Below are positions 1 through 6,663 of a stretch of DNA of 12,682 nucleotides, one piece after another (position 1 is the first letter of the stretch; each line of letters begins with the position of its first letter). The stretch comes from Gammaproteobacteria bacterium (GTDB lineage: Bacteria > Pseudomonadota > Gammaproteobacteria > Chromatiales > Chromatiaceae): NCBI GenBank assembly GCA_030625445.1, contig DAOUQU010000018.1:1-12682 (forward strand). Direction: 5' to 3'. Position numbers and translations under genes: made by a program. Under the pieces are notes generated by a model. That model was given only the letters and a program-made list of their open reading frames with translations. It searched no databases and was not told the origin of the DNA.

Positions 1-2
1 CC

Positions 3-1367
3 GTAGATTATGACAGCAAACTACTGACAAAATTACTCAAAAACGGAAGTTCTGGAAAAACCAGCCAGCTCGATGTTGCGCTGACTGTGGCCGTGATGCG
101 CTATGTCACCGATCTGCGCACCGGCAGGGTGGATTTCAAAAGTCTGAGTAACGATTTTGACATTCCGGACAAGCGTATCAACCTTCCATCATTCGTAAAC
201 AAGCTAACAAAATCCTCTCATGTCCGGCAGCAGCTTGACTCGGTCGAACCACAGCTTCCGCAATACAGGGTACTGCCAAAAGCACTGGCCAGGTATCGCA
301 AACTGGCGCAGGATCCGAAGCTCTCTGAAAAACTCTCTGACAGTAAAACAATTCACCCCGGCGAAGCATTTTCCCAAACAAATTTACTCGCCTACAAGCT
401 CCACAAACTCGGTGATCTTAAGAAAATGCCTTCACTGGGAGAGAGTTATTCGGGCGAAGTTGTCAAGGGAGTCATAAATTTTCAACAAAGGCATGGCATC
501 GATCAGGATGGCGTAATTGGCAAGGGGACTTTCCGCCAGCTCAACATACCGATGAAAAAACGCGTCGATCAGATCATTCTCGCCATGGAACGCTTCCGCT
601 GGTTTCCCAACGATTTTGGACAAAACCCTGTCATCGTCAACCTGCCGGAATTCCGCGCCCGCGCCTACCGCAAGGTTGGTGAGCAAAAATATCAACTGAA
701 ACTGGAGATGAACGTCGTGGTGGGAAAAGCCTACCCGCGCAACCAGACGCCGGTGTTTAACAAGAGAATGAATCACCTGGTTCTGGCGCCCTACTGGAAT
801 GTACCCACCAGCATTACCAAAGGGGAGTTAATACCCAAACTGGATAAAGACCCCTCGTATCTGCAGAAAAAGCATTACGAGATCGTCGATGGCGAGGGAA
901 ACACCCACTCCTATAACAGCAACAGCAAAAGCGCTCTGCTGAACGTCAAACTGAGAATTCGTCAGAAGCCCGGAGACCACAACTCGCTGGGGCTGGTGAA
1001 ATTCATGTTTCCCAACAAATACGCCGTCTATATGCATGGCACCCCGGCGCAGAGCCTGTTTGCCAAATCGAAACGCGACTACAGTCATGGCTGTATCCGT
1101 CTCGAAGATCCGCTTGCAATGGCACAGTATATTACCGCACTGGATGGACAGGGCGACACCTGGACAAAGGATCGTTTGCAACAGACCATGAAGTCAGGCA
1201 AGGCGACGACGGTCAAGCTGAATGCGGATATACAGGTGTTCGTCCTCTACACCACGGTGGCGGTGCATCAGGATGGGAAAATTTTCTTTTATGACGATAT
1301 CTATGGTCACGACAAAAAACTGGCGCACGCCCTGGCCGGCGGTTATCCCTATCCGTGGGTGAAGTGA
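3..1367 (+). CDS. L,D-transpeptidase, YcbB/LdtD type (5' end outside window)
   Basis: This is a murein L,D-transpeptidase of the YcbB/LdtD class. Such enzymes act in the periplasm and form 3-3 cross-links in peptidoglycan or attach proteins to it. The frame is open from the left edge, so the signal peptide and N-terminus are missing; about 455 codons are visible. In order, one sees an N-terminal scaffold region ending in 'RYVTDLRTGRV', a peptidoglycan-binding_1 repeat (visible residues roughly 140-180, 'GVINFQQRHGID' then 'DGVIGKGTFRQLNI'), and a YkuD catalytic domain. That domain carries the conserved 'YMHGTP' His and the 'SHGCIRLEDP' motif, whose catalytic Cys codon is at 1092-1094. A GTG at 87 could be read as a start, but the upstream codons fit the family (LDVALTVAVMRY), so the true start lies upstream. 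It ends TGA and converges with pabB. The E. coli homologue is about 615 aa, so roughly a quarter is probably off-window. Confidence 0.9.
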   Translation, partial: VDYDSKLLTKLLKNGSSGKTSQLDVALTVAVMRYVTDLRTGRVDFKSLSNDFDIPDKRINLPSFVNKLTKSSHVRQQLDSVEPQLPQYRVLPKALARYRKLAQDPKLSEKLSDSKTIHPGEAFSQTNLLAYKLHKLGDLKKMPSLGESYSGEVVKGVINFQQRHGIDQDGVIGKGTFRQLNIPMKKRVDQIILAMERFRWFPNDFGQNPVIVNLPEFRARAYRKVGEQKYQLKLEMNVVVGKAYPRNQTPVFNKRMNHLVLAPYWNVPTSITKGELIPKLDKDPSYLQKKHYEIVDGEGNTHSYNSNSKSALLNVKLRIRQKPGDHNSLGLVKFMFPNKYAVYMHGTPAQSLFAKSKRDYSHGCIRLEDPLAMAQYITALDGQGDTWTKDRLQQTMKSGKATTVKLNADIQVFVLYTTVAVHQDGKIFFYDDIYGHDKKLAHALAGGYPYPWVK

Positions 1368-1374
1368 TTTCATG

Positions 1375-1407
1375 CGGTGCAATGCGCAGGCTTATTGACA
1401 CCCTACA
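1375..1407 (-). repeat. REP-like 'GTAGGGTG' palindromic repeat, copy 1
   Basis: On the minus strand this reads TGTAGGGTG, then TCAATAAGC, then GCGCATTGCACC. It matches the copy at 11906-11938 except for a few bases in the middle. It starts 8 bp after the stop codon of the L,D-transpeptidase gene. The GTAGGGTG...GCGCATnnCACC pattern is a widespread short extragenic palindrome in gamma- and betaproteobacteria. It may form a weak hairpin at the end of the upstream transcript. Confidence 0.7.
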
Positions 1408-1425
1408 TTCCTGCTATGATCCGTT

Positions 1426-1452
1426 TTTTTCGTGTTTTTCGTGTTTTTCGTG
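1426..1452. repeat. Tandem 9-bp repeat, three units of TTTTTCGTG
   Basis: Three exact, contiguous copies of the 9-mer TTTTTCGTG lie between the converging L,D-transpeptidase and pabB genes, followed by GTGAAAAAAA. The array is too short and too regular to code for protein. It is one of three repeat types packed into the 131-bp gap. Confidence 0.85.
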
Positions 1453-1469
1453 GTGAAAAAAAGAGCCGT

Positions 1470-1498
1470 CCTAAAACCTAAAACTTAAAACCTAAAAC
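1470..1498. repeat. Tandem 7-bp repeat, CCTAAAA-type
   Basis: Four 7-bp units (CCTAAAA, CCTAAAA, CTTAAAA, CCTAAAA) run directly into the pabB stop codon at 1499-1501. Read on the minus strand, the pabB transcript continues as TAAGTTTTAGG-type repeats straight from the stop. The pattern looks telomere-like but is internal and short. Together with the preceding array and the REP copy it fills the whole gap, and no GC-rich stem followed by a T-run was seen. Confidence 0.85.
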
Positions 1499-2869
1499 TT
1501 ACCCAAAATATCGTCTGAATGCGGCGGCCTTGTCCATGCACTCCTGGTACTCCTCGTCTGCATCCGAGTCGGCGACAATTCCCCCTCCCACCCAGTAGTG
1601 CGCGCGGTCTCCCTGGCGCACCAGGGTTCTGATGACGATGCTGCTGTCCATATCGCCATTAAACCCGATGTGGGCGATTGCGCCGCAGTAGATGCCGCGC
1701 CGAAACGGCTCCAGCTCTTCGATAATCTCCATGGCGCGGATCTTGGGCGCGCCGGTTATCGAGCCACCGGGGAAACAGGCGCGCAGCAGGCTGAGCGCAT
1801 CCTCATCCTGCCGCAGTCGCCCTGTGATATGGCTGACCAGATGATGGACTGTGGGATAACTCTCCACCTTGAACAGCTCCGGAACCTGAATACTTCCCGG
1901 TTGAGCGACCCGGCCAAGGTCGTTGCGTAGCAGATCGACAATTATCAAGTTCTCGGCCCGGTCCTTGCTGCTGTTGTAGAGTTCGTCCTTGAGTTTCAGG
2001 TCACTGCCGGGAGATGCGCCGCGCGGCCTGGTTCCCTTGATGGGCTGCGTCAGGATGTTGCCATGACGTAGCTGTAAAAAACGTTCCGGAGAGAAACTCA
2101 GCACCTCGATGCCATCGAGCAGCATGTAGGCGCCGAAGGGGGCCGGATTATGCAGGCGCATTTGTTGATATCCCGGCCAGCCGTCACCTGCGACAGATGC
2201 GGAGAAGCGCTGGGTATAATTGACCTGGTAGCAGTCACCCGCGCTGATGTACTCCTGTATTGCATCAAATGCCTGCTGATAGGCATGACGGCTGACAGCC
2301 GAGAGAAAAGGAGTGACGGCTTTCAGCGGTTCCGCGACAGGATGCGCGACATTGTGCTTCACTCGCTGTCGCAACTGCGGCCACAGCTCTCTGGTCTGCC
2401 CATATCTCCCCTGCCCAACCAGCCAGCTTTTGCAGCGTTGATGATCAACAACGATGGCCCAGTCGTAGATGCCGATCATCATCTCGGGAAGCTTGTCGAT
2501 ATCCTCTGCAAGCTGCGGCAGATGCTCGATGCGTCGTGCAAGATCATAGCCAAAGTAACCGATGGCACCTCCCTCAAAGGGCAAAGGCGAGAAATTCCCG
2601 CTGACCTTCCCCAGCCTGCTGCGCACCAGTTCGAATGGATCTTCCGTTTCAAGCGACGTTTGACCACTCTCTTCTACTGTAGTTTCACCACCACGGGTGA
2701 CCAGGGTGACAGCAGGGGCAGCGGCGATAATATCCACTCTGCCCCTGTCAGGACCTCCGCTGTCCAGCATCACAGGCCAGCGCAGGTCACGCACTGCAGA
2801 CAACAACGGCGTGCTGTCGCGGTGGTAGGGGATCTCTTCAAAACGTGGAAAGGTGAGTTTAATAGACAA
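1499..2869 (-). CDS. pabB: Aminodeoxychorismate synthase component I (PabB)
   Basis: The protein has 456 aa and belongs to the chorismate-utilising enzyme family. PabB turns chorismate plus ammonia (from the glutaminase PabA) into 4-amino-4-deoxychorismate, the first step to p-aminobenzoate and folate in the cytoplasm. An N-terminal TrpE/PabB domain (about residues 1-150) precedes the catalytic domain. The motif PIKGTRPRG, with Lys278, marks PabB: anthranilate synthases have Ala at this place (PIAGT), while PabB uses the Lys as nucleophile. Also visible are DRAENLIIVDLLRNDLGR, FPGGSITGAPK and the C-terminal WVGGGIVADSD motif. The only workable start in frame is TTG at 2867-2869, because an in-frame TGA lies shortly upstream. 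No strong Shine-Dalgarno is seen there; a GGGG run sits about 12 nt upstream. It lies 145 bp downstream of thiL across a repeat-filled gap, so it may be an added gene at the end of the rib-nusB-thiL unit. No pabA or pabC is visible here. Confidence 0.93.
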   Translation of the reverse strand: MSIKLTFPRFEEIPYHRDSTPLLSAVRDLRWPVMLDSGGPDRGRVDIIAAAPAVTLVTRGGETTVEESGQTSLETEDPFELVRSRLGKVSGNFSPLPFEGGAIGYFGYDLARRIEHLPQLAEDIDKLPEMMIGIYDWAIVVDHQRCKSWLVGQGRYGQTRELWPQLRQRVKHNVAHPVAEPLKAVTPFLSAVSRHAYQQAFDAIQEYISAGDCYQVNYTQRFSASVAGDGWPGYQQMRLHNPAPFGAYMLLDGIEVLSFSPERFLQLRHGNILTQPIKGTRPRGASPGSDLKLKDELYNSSKDRAENLIIVDLLRNDLGRVAQPGSIQVPELFKVESYPTVHHLVSHITGRLRQDEDALSLLRACFPGGSITGAPKIRAMEIIEELEPFRRGIYCGAIAHIGFNGDMDSSIVIRTLVRQGDRAHYWVGGGIVADSDADEEYQECMDKAAAFRRYFG

Positions 2870-2882
2870 AATAGTGAAATAA

Positions 2883-2897
2883 CCCCGTCATTCGGGG
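2883..2897. repeat. Small perfect palindrome upstream of pabB
   Basis: CCCCG and CGGGG flank a 5-nt loop (TCATT). In pabB mRNA this stem lies 14 nt before the TTG start and includes the only G-rich stretch that could serve as a ribosome site. The arm also carries GTCATTC, resembling the 'GTCAT' repeats next to it. Confidence 0.55.
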
Positions 2898-2947
2898 CGG
2901 AACAATGTGGAGAACCGGAATCCAAATTGCTCCAATCGCGTACATTC

Positions 2948-3013
2948 TGGATACCGGCATGCACCGGTATGACGCTCTCTGAAATCCCGGATACCAGCCT
3001 TCGTCGGTATGAC
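2948..3013 (-). repeat. Two dispersed-repeat units of the GTCATACCG...GGTATCC type
   Basis: On the minus strand, two units follow thiL: GTCATACCG-acgaagg-CTGGTATCCGG (2988-3013) and GTCATACCG-gtgcat-GCCGGTATCCA (2948-2973). Each is an imperfect palindrome whose arms are ACCGnn and nnGGTA. The first unit starts one base after the thiL stop codon. A further fragment, CCGGAATCC, occurs near 2915-2923. This is the common GTCATnCC...GGnATCC class of intergenic repeats in proteobacteria. With the palindrome at 2883 it accounts for most of the thiL-pabB gap. Confidence 0.75.
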
Positions 3014-3014
3014 G

Positions 3015-3977
3015 TTAGGTAAAATGATCATACCCGGATTCGACATCGATCACTGCACCCTCTGCGTTGACACAGCGAATACCCGGCTGCTGTTCAATCA
3101 CACCGATGCGCGTCAGTGGACAATCGAGAGTTGCCGCCAATTGCTGCAGCTGCTGCTGTTTATCTGCTGGAATCGTAAAACAGAGTTCATAATCATCACC
3201 CGATGAGAGCGGCAGACTCCACTCGTTGCTCTGTGCAATCGCTGCTTTCACGGCTGTCGAACAGGGCAGTCGCTGCAATTCAATGGTAGCGCCACAGTTG
3301 CTCTGCTGCACAATATGCCCCAGATCACCAATCAGGCCATCCGATAGATCGATGGCTGCTGTTGCGATGGATGCCAGCTGCATCCCTTCGGTAATGCGCG
3401 GAGTGGGACAATCAAGTCTCTGCAGCAGTTGCTGATGATGCGCCGAATCTAGACTGCCAGCCTGTTGCAGACGCAATGCCAGTCCGGCATCACCCAGCGA
3501 CCCGGTGACATAGATCAGATCACCGGGGTGTGCGCTACTGCGCCGCATTATCTGCCCGGGATCGACAAAGCCGTGAATCTGCACGGTAATCGAGAGAGGG
3601 CCGCGGGTGGTGTCGCCGCCGACCAGCTGCACCCCGAAACGATCAGCCAGGGCAAGAAAACCCTGCATGAAATCCTGAACCCAGCGGGTATCCGCTTCGG
3701 GTATCGTCAGTGAGAGCGTCGCCCAGGCGGGTTCTGCTCCCATCGCTGCAAGGTCGCTGAGATTGACGGCCAGCGCTTTGTGACCCAGGCTGACCCTGTT
3801 GACTCCTTCGATGAAGTGCCTGCCGACGACCAGGGTATCCATACTGACAGCCAAAGACTTTCCCGGTGGAACTTCAACTACAGCACAGTCATCTCCAATA
3901 CCGAGACTGACATCATCCCGCGTGGTCCTGGAGATGGCGATGTAGTCATCGATCAGGGAAAATTCAGAGAGACTCAC
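3015..3977 (-). CDS. thiL: Thiamine-monophosphate kinase
   Basis: ThiL (320 aa) phosphorylates thiamine monophosphate with ATP to give thiamine diphosphate, the last step of the pathway, in the cytoplasm. It belongs to the AIR synthase/PurM-like ATP-binding superfamily. Visible landmarks are the N-terminal EFSLIDDYI, the Mg/ATP region GIGDDCAVV and SMDTLVVGRHF, NLSDLAAMGAEPAW, GGDTTRGPL, DLSDGLIGDLGHI and SSGDDYELCF near the C-terminus. Length matches the family (about 325 aa). The start is GTG at 3975-3977; it puts EFSLI five residues in, as in E. coli ThiL. The 166-bp inverted-repeat element ends at the base next to this GTG, so the leader and ribosome site come from the element (CTAGGGCAGGCTCCTAA before GTG, with no ideal Shine-Dalgarno). 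It is the fourth gene of the ribBA-ribH-nusB-thiL order common in gammaproteobacteria. The usual next gene, pgpA, is absent and pabB follows instead. Confidence 0.95.
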   Translation of the reverse strand: MSLSEFSLIDDYIAISRTTRDDVSLGIGDDCAVVEVPPGKSLAVSMDTLVVGRHFIEGVNRVSLGHKALAVNLSDLAAMGAEPAWATLSLTIPEADTRWVQDFMQGFLALADRFGVQLVGGDTTRGPLSITVQIHGFVDPGQIMRRSSAHPGDLIYVTGSLGDAGLALRLQQAGSLDSAHHQQLLQRLDCPTPRITEGMQLASIATAAIDLSDGLIGDLGHIVQQSNCGATIELQRLPCSTAVKAAIAQSNEWSLPLSSGDDYELCFTIPADKQQQLQQLAATLDCPLTRIGVIEQQPGIRCVNAEGAVIDVESGYDHFT

Positions 3978-4143
3978 TTAGGAGCCTGCCCTAGAATGAG
4001 GGCCGTAGCGAGGGAATGCCATTTTGAGTCAGATTTTTCTAGCATTTGAGGCGAATAGCCTGTCCTATTTAACGAAAATGATCGGAAAATCTGGCCAAAA
4101 TGGCTTTTCCGCAGTAGGTTTTCATTCTAGGACAGGTTCCTAA
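3978..4143. mobile_element. MITE-like inverted-repeat element between nusB and thiL
   Basis: The 22-bp ends at 3978-3999 and 4122-4143 are inverted copies with two mismatches. Both begin TTAGGA and contain CCTAGAATGA. A second inverted pair lies inside: GCCATTTTG...CAGATTTT (about 4018-4037) against AAAATCTGG...AAAATGGC (4086-4104). Most of the 166 bp can therefore fold into one long imperfect hairpin. It has no coding capacity of its own. A TA dinucleotide at each end (3979-3980, 4141-4142) would fit a TA target as used by IS630/Tc1-type elements, but this is not proven. The element supplies the last four codons and stop of nusB and touches the thiL start. No transposase is present in the window, so any movement would need one in trans. 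Confidence 0.7.
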
Positions 4144-4567
4144 CTGATTTGACCTCGGTAGCACGTACTTTGCGACTCACCTTGTCAAGCACGCCATTGA
4201 CATAGCGATGCCCCTTGTCAGCGCCGAACACCTTGGCGAGTTCAACTGATTCATTGATGACCACACGAAATGGAACTTCCGGATGATGCAGCAGTTCATA
4301 GACGCCAAGACGCAGCGCCGCCCGCTCGACCAGATCGACACGCTCGATATCCCTGTCAATCAGAGGTTGCAGCTCTCTGTCCAGTTCATCCAGGTGCGTC
4401 GGCACCCCCTGAAACAGATCACGAAAATAGTCGATATCATATTTATCGCTGTCGTTTTCAGCGACGAACTGCGAGCTGATATCGCCAATGTCATCACCAG
4501 TCACCTGCCATTGATAGAGCGCCTGCAGCGCAAGGCGGCGCGCCTGATGACGTTTTCGCTGAGACAT
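4127..4567 (-). CDS. nusB: Transcription antitermination protein NusB
   Basis: NusB (146 aa) pairs with S10/NusE on boxA RNA to support antitermination in rRNA operons and phage-type transcripts. The protein is all-helical in the family. Recognisable segments are the basic N-terminus RKRHQARRLALQALYQWQ, YFRDLFQGV in the middle, and VDLVERAALRLGVYELLH...VPFRVVINESVELAKVFGADKGHRYVNGVLDKV (quoted in parts), which is highly typical. The ATG at 4565-4567 overlaps the ribH stop by one base (TGATG), so translational coupling is likely. The final residues R-N-L-S and the TAG stop are encoded by the terminal inverted repeat of the adjoining MITE-like element. E. coli NusB is 139 aa, so the insertion seems to have replaced or slightly lengthened a dispensable tail. 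Confidence 0.96.
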   Translation of the reverse strand: MSQRKRHQARRLALQALYQWQVTGDDIGDISSQFVAENDSDKYDIDYFRDLFQGVPTHLDELDRELQPLIDRDIERVDLVERAALRLGVYELLHHPEVPFRVVINESVELAKVFGADKGHRYVNGVLDKVSRKVRATEVKSVRNLS

Positions 4568-5034
4568 CAGAGCTGTTTCAGCAGATTAACCATCTCGATG
4601 ACAGAGGCGGCTGCCTCACCACCTTTATTGCCAGCCTTGGTTCCTGCACGTTCGATCGCCTGCTCGATGCTGTCAACGGTGAGCACGCCGAAGGCGATTG
4701 GCGTGCCGTGATTCAATGTCACCTGGGACATCCCTTTGACGCATTCACCGGCGACATATTCAAAATGCGGCGTACCGCCGCGAATCACAGCGCCCAGTGC
4801 AACAATGCCATCATATTTTCCGGATGCGGCAATCTTATCCAGCACCAGCGGCATCTCGAAGGCGCCCGGCAGGCGCACTACGGTAATATCTTCATCTTTG
4901 GCGCCATGCCTGCGCAGTGTGTCAATCGCCCCGCTCTCGAGACTGTCGACGACAAAGCTGTTCCAGCGCGCCACTGCAATACAGAATTTGGCACCATCAA
5001 CGACCAGTGCGCCTTCGATTGTTTCAATACTCAT
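4567..5034 (-). CDS. ribH: 6,7-dimethyl-8-ribityllumazine synthase
   Basis: RibH (155 aa) condenses 5-amino-6-ribitylamino-uracil with 3,4-dihydroxy-2-butanone 4-phosphate to form lumazine, the penultimate step to riboflavin. Family members form pentamers or 60-mer capsids in the cytoplasm. The sequence shows the substrate-binding W-N-S/F segment near residue 24, VRLPGAFEMPL (about 53-63), ALGAVIRGGTPHFEYV with catalytic His90, GVLTVDS, and the C-terminal AGNKGGEAA motif. Length is standard. ATG at 5032-5034 follows a purine-rich GAGGCGAAGAGAAA stretch that can act as ribosome site. Its substrate comes from RibB activity encoded just upstream by ribBA. It is coupled to nusB by a one-base overlap. 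Confidence 0.97.
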   Translation of the reverse strand: MSIETIEGALVVDGAKFCIAVARWNSFVVDSLESGAIDTLRRHGAKDEDITVVRLPGAFEMPLVLDKIAASGKYDGIVALGAVIRGGTPHFEYVAGECVKGMSQVTLNHGTPIAFGVLTVDSIEQAIERAGTKAGNKGGEAAASVIEMVNLLKQL

Positions 5035-5216
5035 TTTCTCTTCGCCTCTCGATATTCGATTTTGGTTTGCAAAATCTCAATTTGCTCATGCACAAGCAGG
5101 GTTGGGAGTTGCTTTTCAGGGCTGTATAAAACAGGGATGTTTTATCAGAGCTTACAGGGATGTATTCACGCGTCCCTGAAAGGCGGCTTCCGACCCTGCA
5201 AACACTTTCATAAAGA
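5035..5216. repeat. Repeat-containing ribBA-ribH spacer with CAGGGATG units
   Basis: This 182-bp gap has CAGGGATGT at 5132-5140 and 5154-5162, a related CAGGGCTGT at 5117-5125, and an inverted CGTCCCTG at 5171-5178. One perfect stem-loop is ATAAAACA (5126-5133), loop GGGA, TGTTTTAT (5138-5145). A second pairs CAGGGATG (5154-5161) with CGTCCCTG (5171-5178) using one G-T pair. No gene is supported. The hairpins lie inside the presumed rib transcript and could affect its processing or stability. Much of the right part, near ribH, shows no structure. Confidence 0.55.
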
Positions 5217-6326
5217 TTATGCGTTCTCCACAAACTCGACCACTTCCAGGTTGAATCCATGCAGACCATGCAGATTGATGGGTGCGCTCATGACACGCAT
5301 TTTACCGACACCAATGTCAGTCAGAATCTGCGCCCCCGCACCCAGGGTGCGCAGCTCCTTGCGCTGATCATCAGCCTGCTTTTTAGCTGTCCCAAGCCCC
5401 GCCAGTTTTTCGATGCGTCCCACCAGGTCACGCGCACTGTCATGATTGCGCAACACCACGATGACGCCCTCGCCCGCCTCGGCGATCTGCTCCATGGCGC
5501 TTCGCAGCGGCCATCCGCAACCTTCGACTTCGGCATCAAACAGATCACACAGGGAGTTCTGTACATGCACACGCACAAGCACAGGCCGATGCGGCTGTGG
5601 AGAGCCCATCACCAGCGCCAGATGCACCTGTTTATCGATGGTATCTTCGTAAGCAATGACCCTGAAATCACCATGCGGCGTCGGTAATTTGCACGTATTG
5701 ATGTGCTCGACCGATTTCTCATTCTGGATGCGATACTGGATCAAATCCGCAATGGTGCCAATTTTCAAGTCATGCTCGGCGGCAAATACCTCGAGCTCGG
5801 GACGACGCGCCATGGTGCCGTCTTCGTTGAGAATCTCAACGATCATCGCCGCTGGCGTAAAACCCGCCATACGCGCCAGATCACAACCCGCCTCGGTGTG
5901 GCCTGCACGCACAATAGTTCCGCCGGGCTGAGCCATCAATGGAAAGATGTGCCCCGGCTGCATAATGTCCTGCGGTGACGCATCTGCAGCCACTGCCGCC
6001 TTGACGGTAGTGGCGCGATCAGCTGCAGAGATGCCGGTTGTCACGCCTTCGGCCGCTTCAATCGAAACCGTGAAGTTAGTCGCCTGCAGCTGGTTGTTAT
6101 CATTCACCATCAGCGGCAGTCGCAACTGCTTGCAGCGCTCCCTGGTGAGGGTCAGGCAGATCAGGCCACGACCGTACTTGGCCATAAAATTGACCGCGTC
6201 AGGGGTAACGCAGTCAGCAGCCATCAGCAGATCGCCTTCATTTTCACGATCCTCATCGTCCATGATGACAACCATCCTGCCCTGGCGCAGATCTTCAATT
6301 ATCTCTTCGATTGAGTTCAGGCTCAT
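5217..6326 (-). CDS. ribBA: 3,4-dihydroxy-2-butanone 4-phosphate synthase with degenerate GTP cyclohydrolase II domain (RibBA/RibBX type)
   Basis: The 369-aa protein has two parts. Residues 1-205 are a complete RibB domain that converts ribulose 5-phosphate to 3,4-dihydroxy-2-butanone 4-phosphate. It shows the metal-binding loop MDDEDRENEGDLLMAAD, GRGLICL, GHIFPLMAQPGG and RAGHTEAGCDLARMAG. Residues 206-369 resemble GTP cyclohydrolase II (KLPTPHGDF, RVHVQ, QIAEAGEG, GFNLEVVEFV) but have lost key residues. Aligned without gaps to E. coli RibA, zinc ligands Cys54 and Cys65 become Asn257 and Glu268; only Cys270 (Cys67) remains. The active-site HRQEGRNIGL stretch is also gone. The domain is therefore probably not a cyclohydrolase, as known for RibBX-type proteins, and a separate ribA is expected elsewhere. 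ATG at 6324-6326 is the only start after an in-frame TAA; its ribosome site is weak (CCGGA next to ATG). No FMN riboswitch was recognised upstream. Confidence 0.93.
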   Translation of the reverse strand: MSLNSIEEIIEDLRQGRMVVIMDDEDRENEGDLLMAADCVTPDAVNFMAKYGRGLICLTLTRERCKQLRLPLMVNDNNQLQATNFTVSIEAAEGVTTGISAADRATTVKAAVAADASPQDIMQPGHIFPLMAQPGGTIVRAGHTEAGCDLARMAGFTPAAMIVEILNEDGTMARRPELEVFAAEHDLKIGTIADLIQYRIQNEKSVEHINTCKLPTPHGDFRVIAYEDTIDKQVHLALVMGSPQPHRPVLVRVHVQNSLCDLFDAEVEGCGWPLRSAMEQIAEAGEGVIVVLRNHDSARDLVGRIEKLAGLGTAKKQADDQRKELRTLGAGAQILTDIGVGKMRVMSAPINLHGLHGFNLEVVEFVENA

Positions 6327-6460
6327 TCCGGATTTCTGTTACTAGTAAAAAAAGAGGGTTATTTTATCCCATGCAGCAAATATAAACAGCCCTGAATGGC
6401 ATACAGGATATTGCCCGTGCTGTGATGCTTATCTCTCCTCTCCGGGATGAGAGGAAATTA

Positions 6461-6534
6461 ACCACAGATGCACACGGATGCACACAGATATTTTTAAATC
6501 TCTTCATCTGTGTTTATCTGTGTGAATCTGTGGA
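6461..6534. repeat. Large hairpin repeat built from CACAGAT/ATCTGTG units
   Basis: The left arm (6462-6489) starts CCACAGATGCACAC and ends CACACAGAT. The right arm (6506-6533) starts ATCTGTGTTTATC and ends GTGAATCTGTGG. The two 28-nt arms pair with four mismatches around a 16-nt AT-rich loop. Each arm is itself made of short repeats of CACAGAT or CACACGGAT. Parts of the same sequence recur at 12075-12107 and 11986-11999, so it is a dispersed repeat family. Confidence 0.85.
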
Positions 6535-6657
6535 AAAAAGGCTGGTGGAATCGAGAACTTTTCGCTGCTTACAAATGTTCAGCCAACCGATTGGCGCGTT
6601 TAGTCGATACCTGAGCAGATCATACCGGTAAGCTTGTTTCATCGAGAAACATTAGAT

Positions 6658-6663
6658 GAAGAG
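6658..6663 (+). promoter_or_regulatory. Ribosome binding site deciding the start at 6670
   Basis: GAAGAG ends 6 nt before ATG 6670. It lies directly against the alternative ATG at 6664 and too far from the TTG at 6634. The spacing therefore favours 6670 as start. Confidence 0.5.

Noticed and set aside
1426..1500. CRISPR array or telomere
   Set aside because: Units are 7-9 bp, contiguous and without spacers; the CCTAAAA array is internal and very short.
1499..2869. Anthranilate synthase component I (TrpE)
   Set aside because: The active-site motif is PIKGT with Lys, as in PabB, not PIAGT; no trp genes are nearby.
2150..3022. 290-aa plus-strand reading frame
   Set aside because: It runs antisense to pabB, whose protein has all family motifs; the antisense translation has no recognisable domain and continues through repeat DNA.
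5024..5269. 81-aa minus-strand frame spanning the ribBA-ribH gap
   Set aside because: Overlaps both conserved genes in another frame and mostly translates the CAGGGATG repeats.
6327..6460. FMN riboswitch upstream of ribBA
   Set aside because: The leader before ribBA is short and none of the conserved RFN-element blocks could be found on the minus strand.
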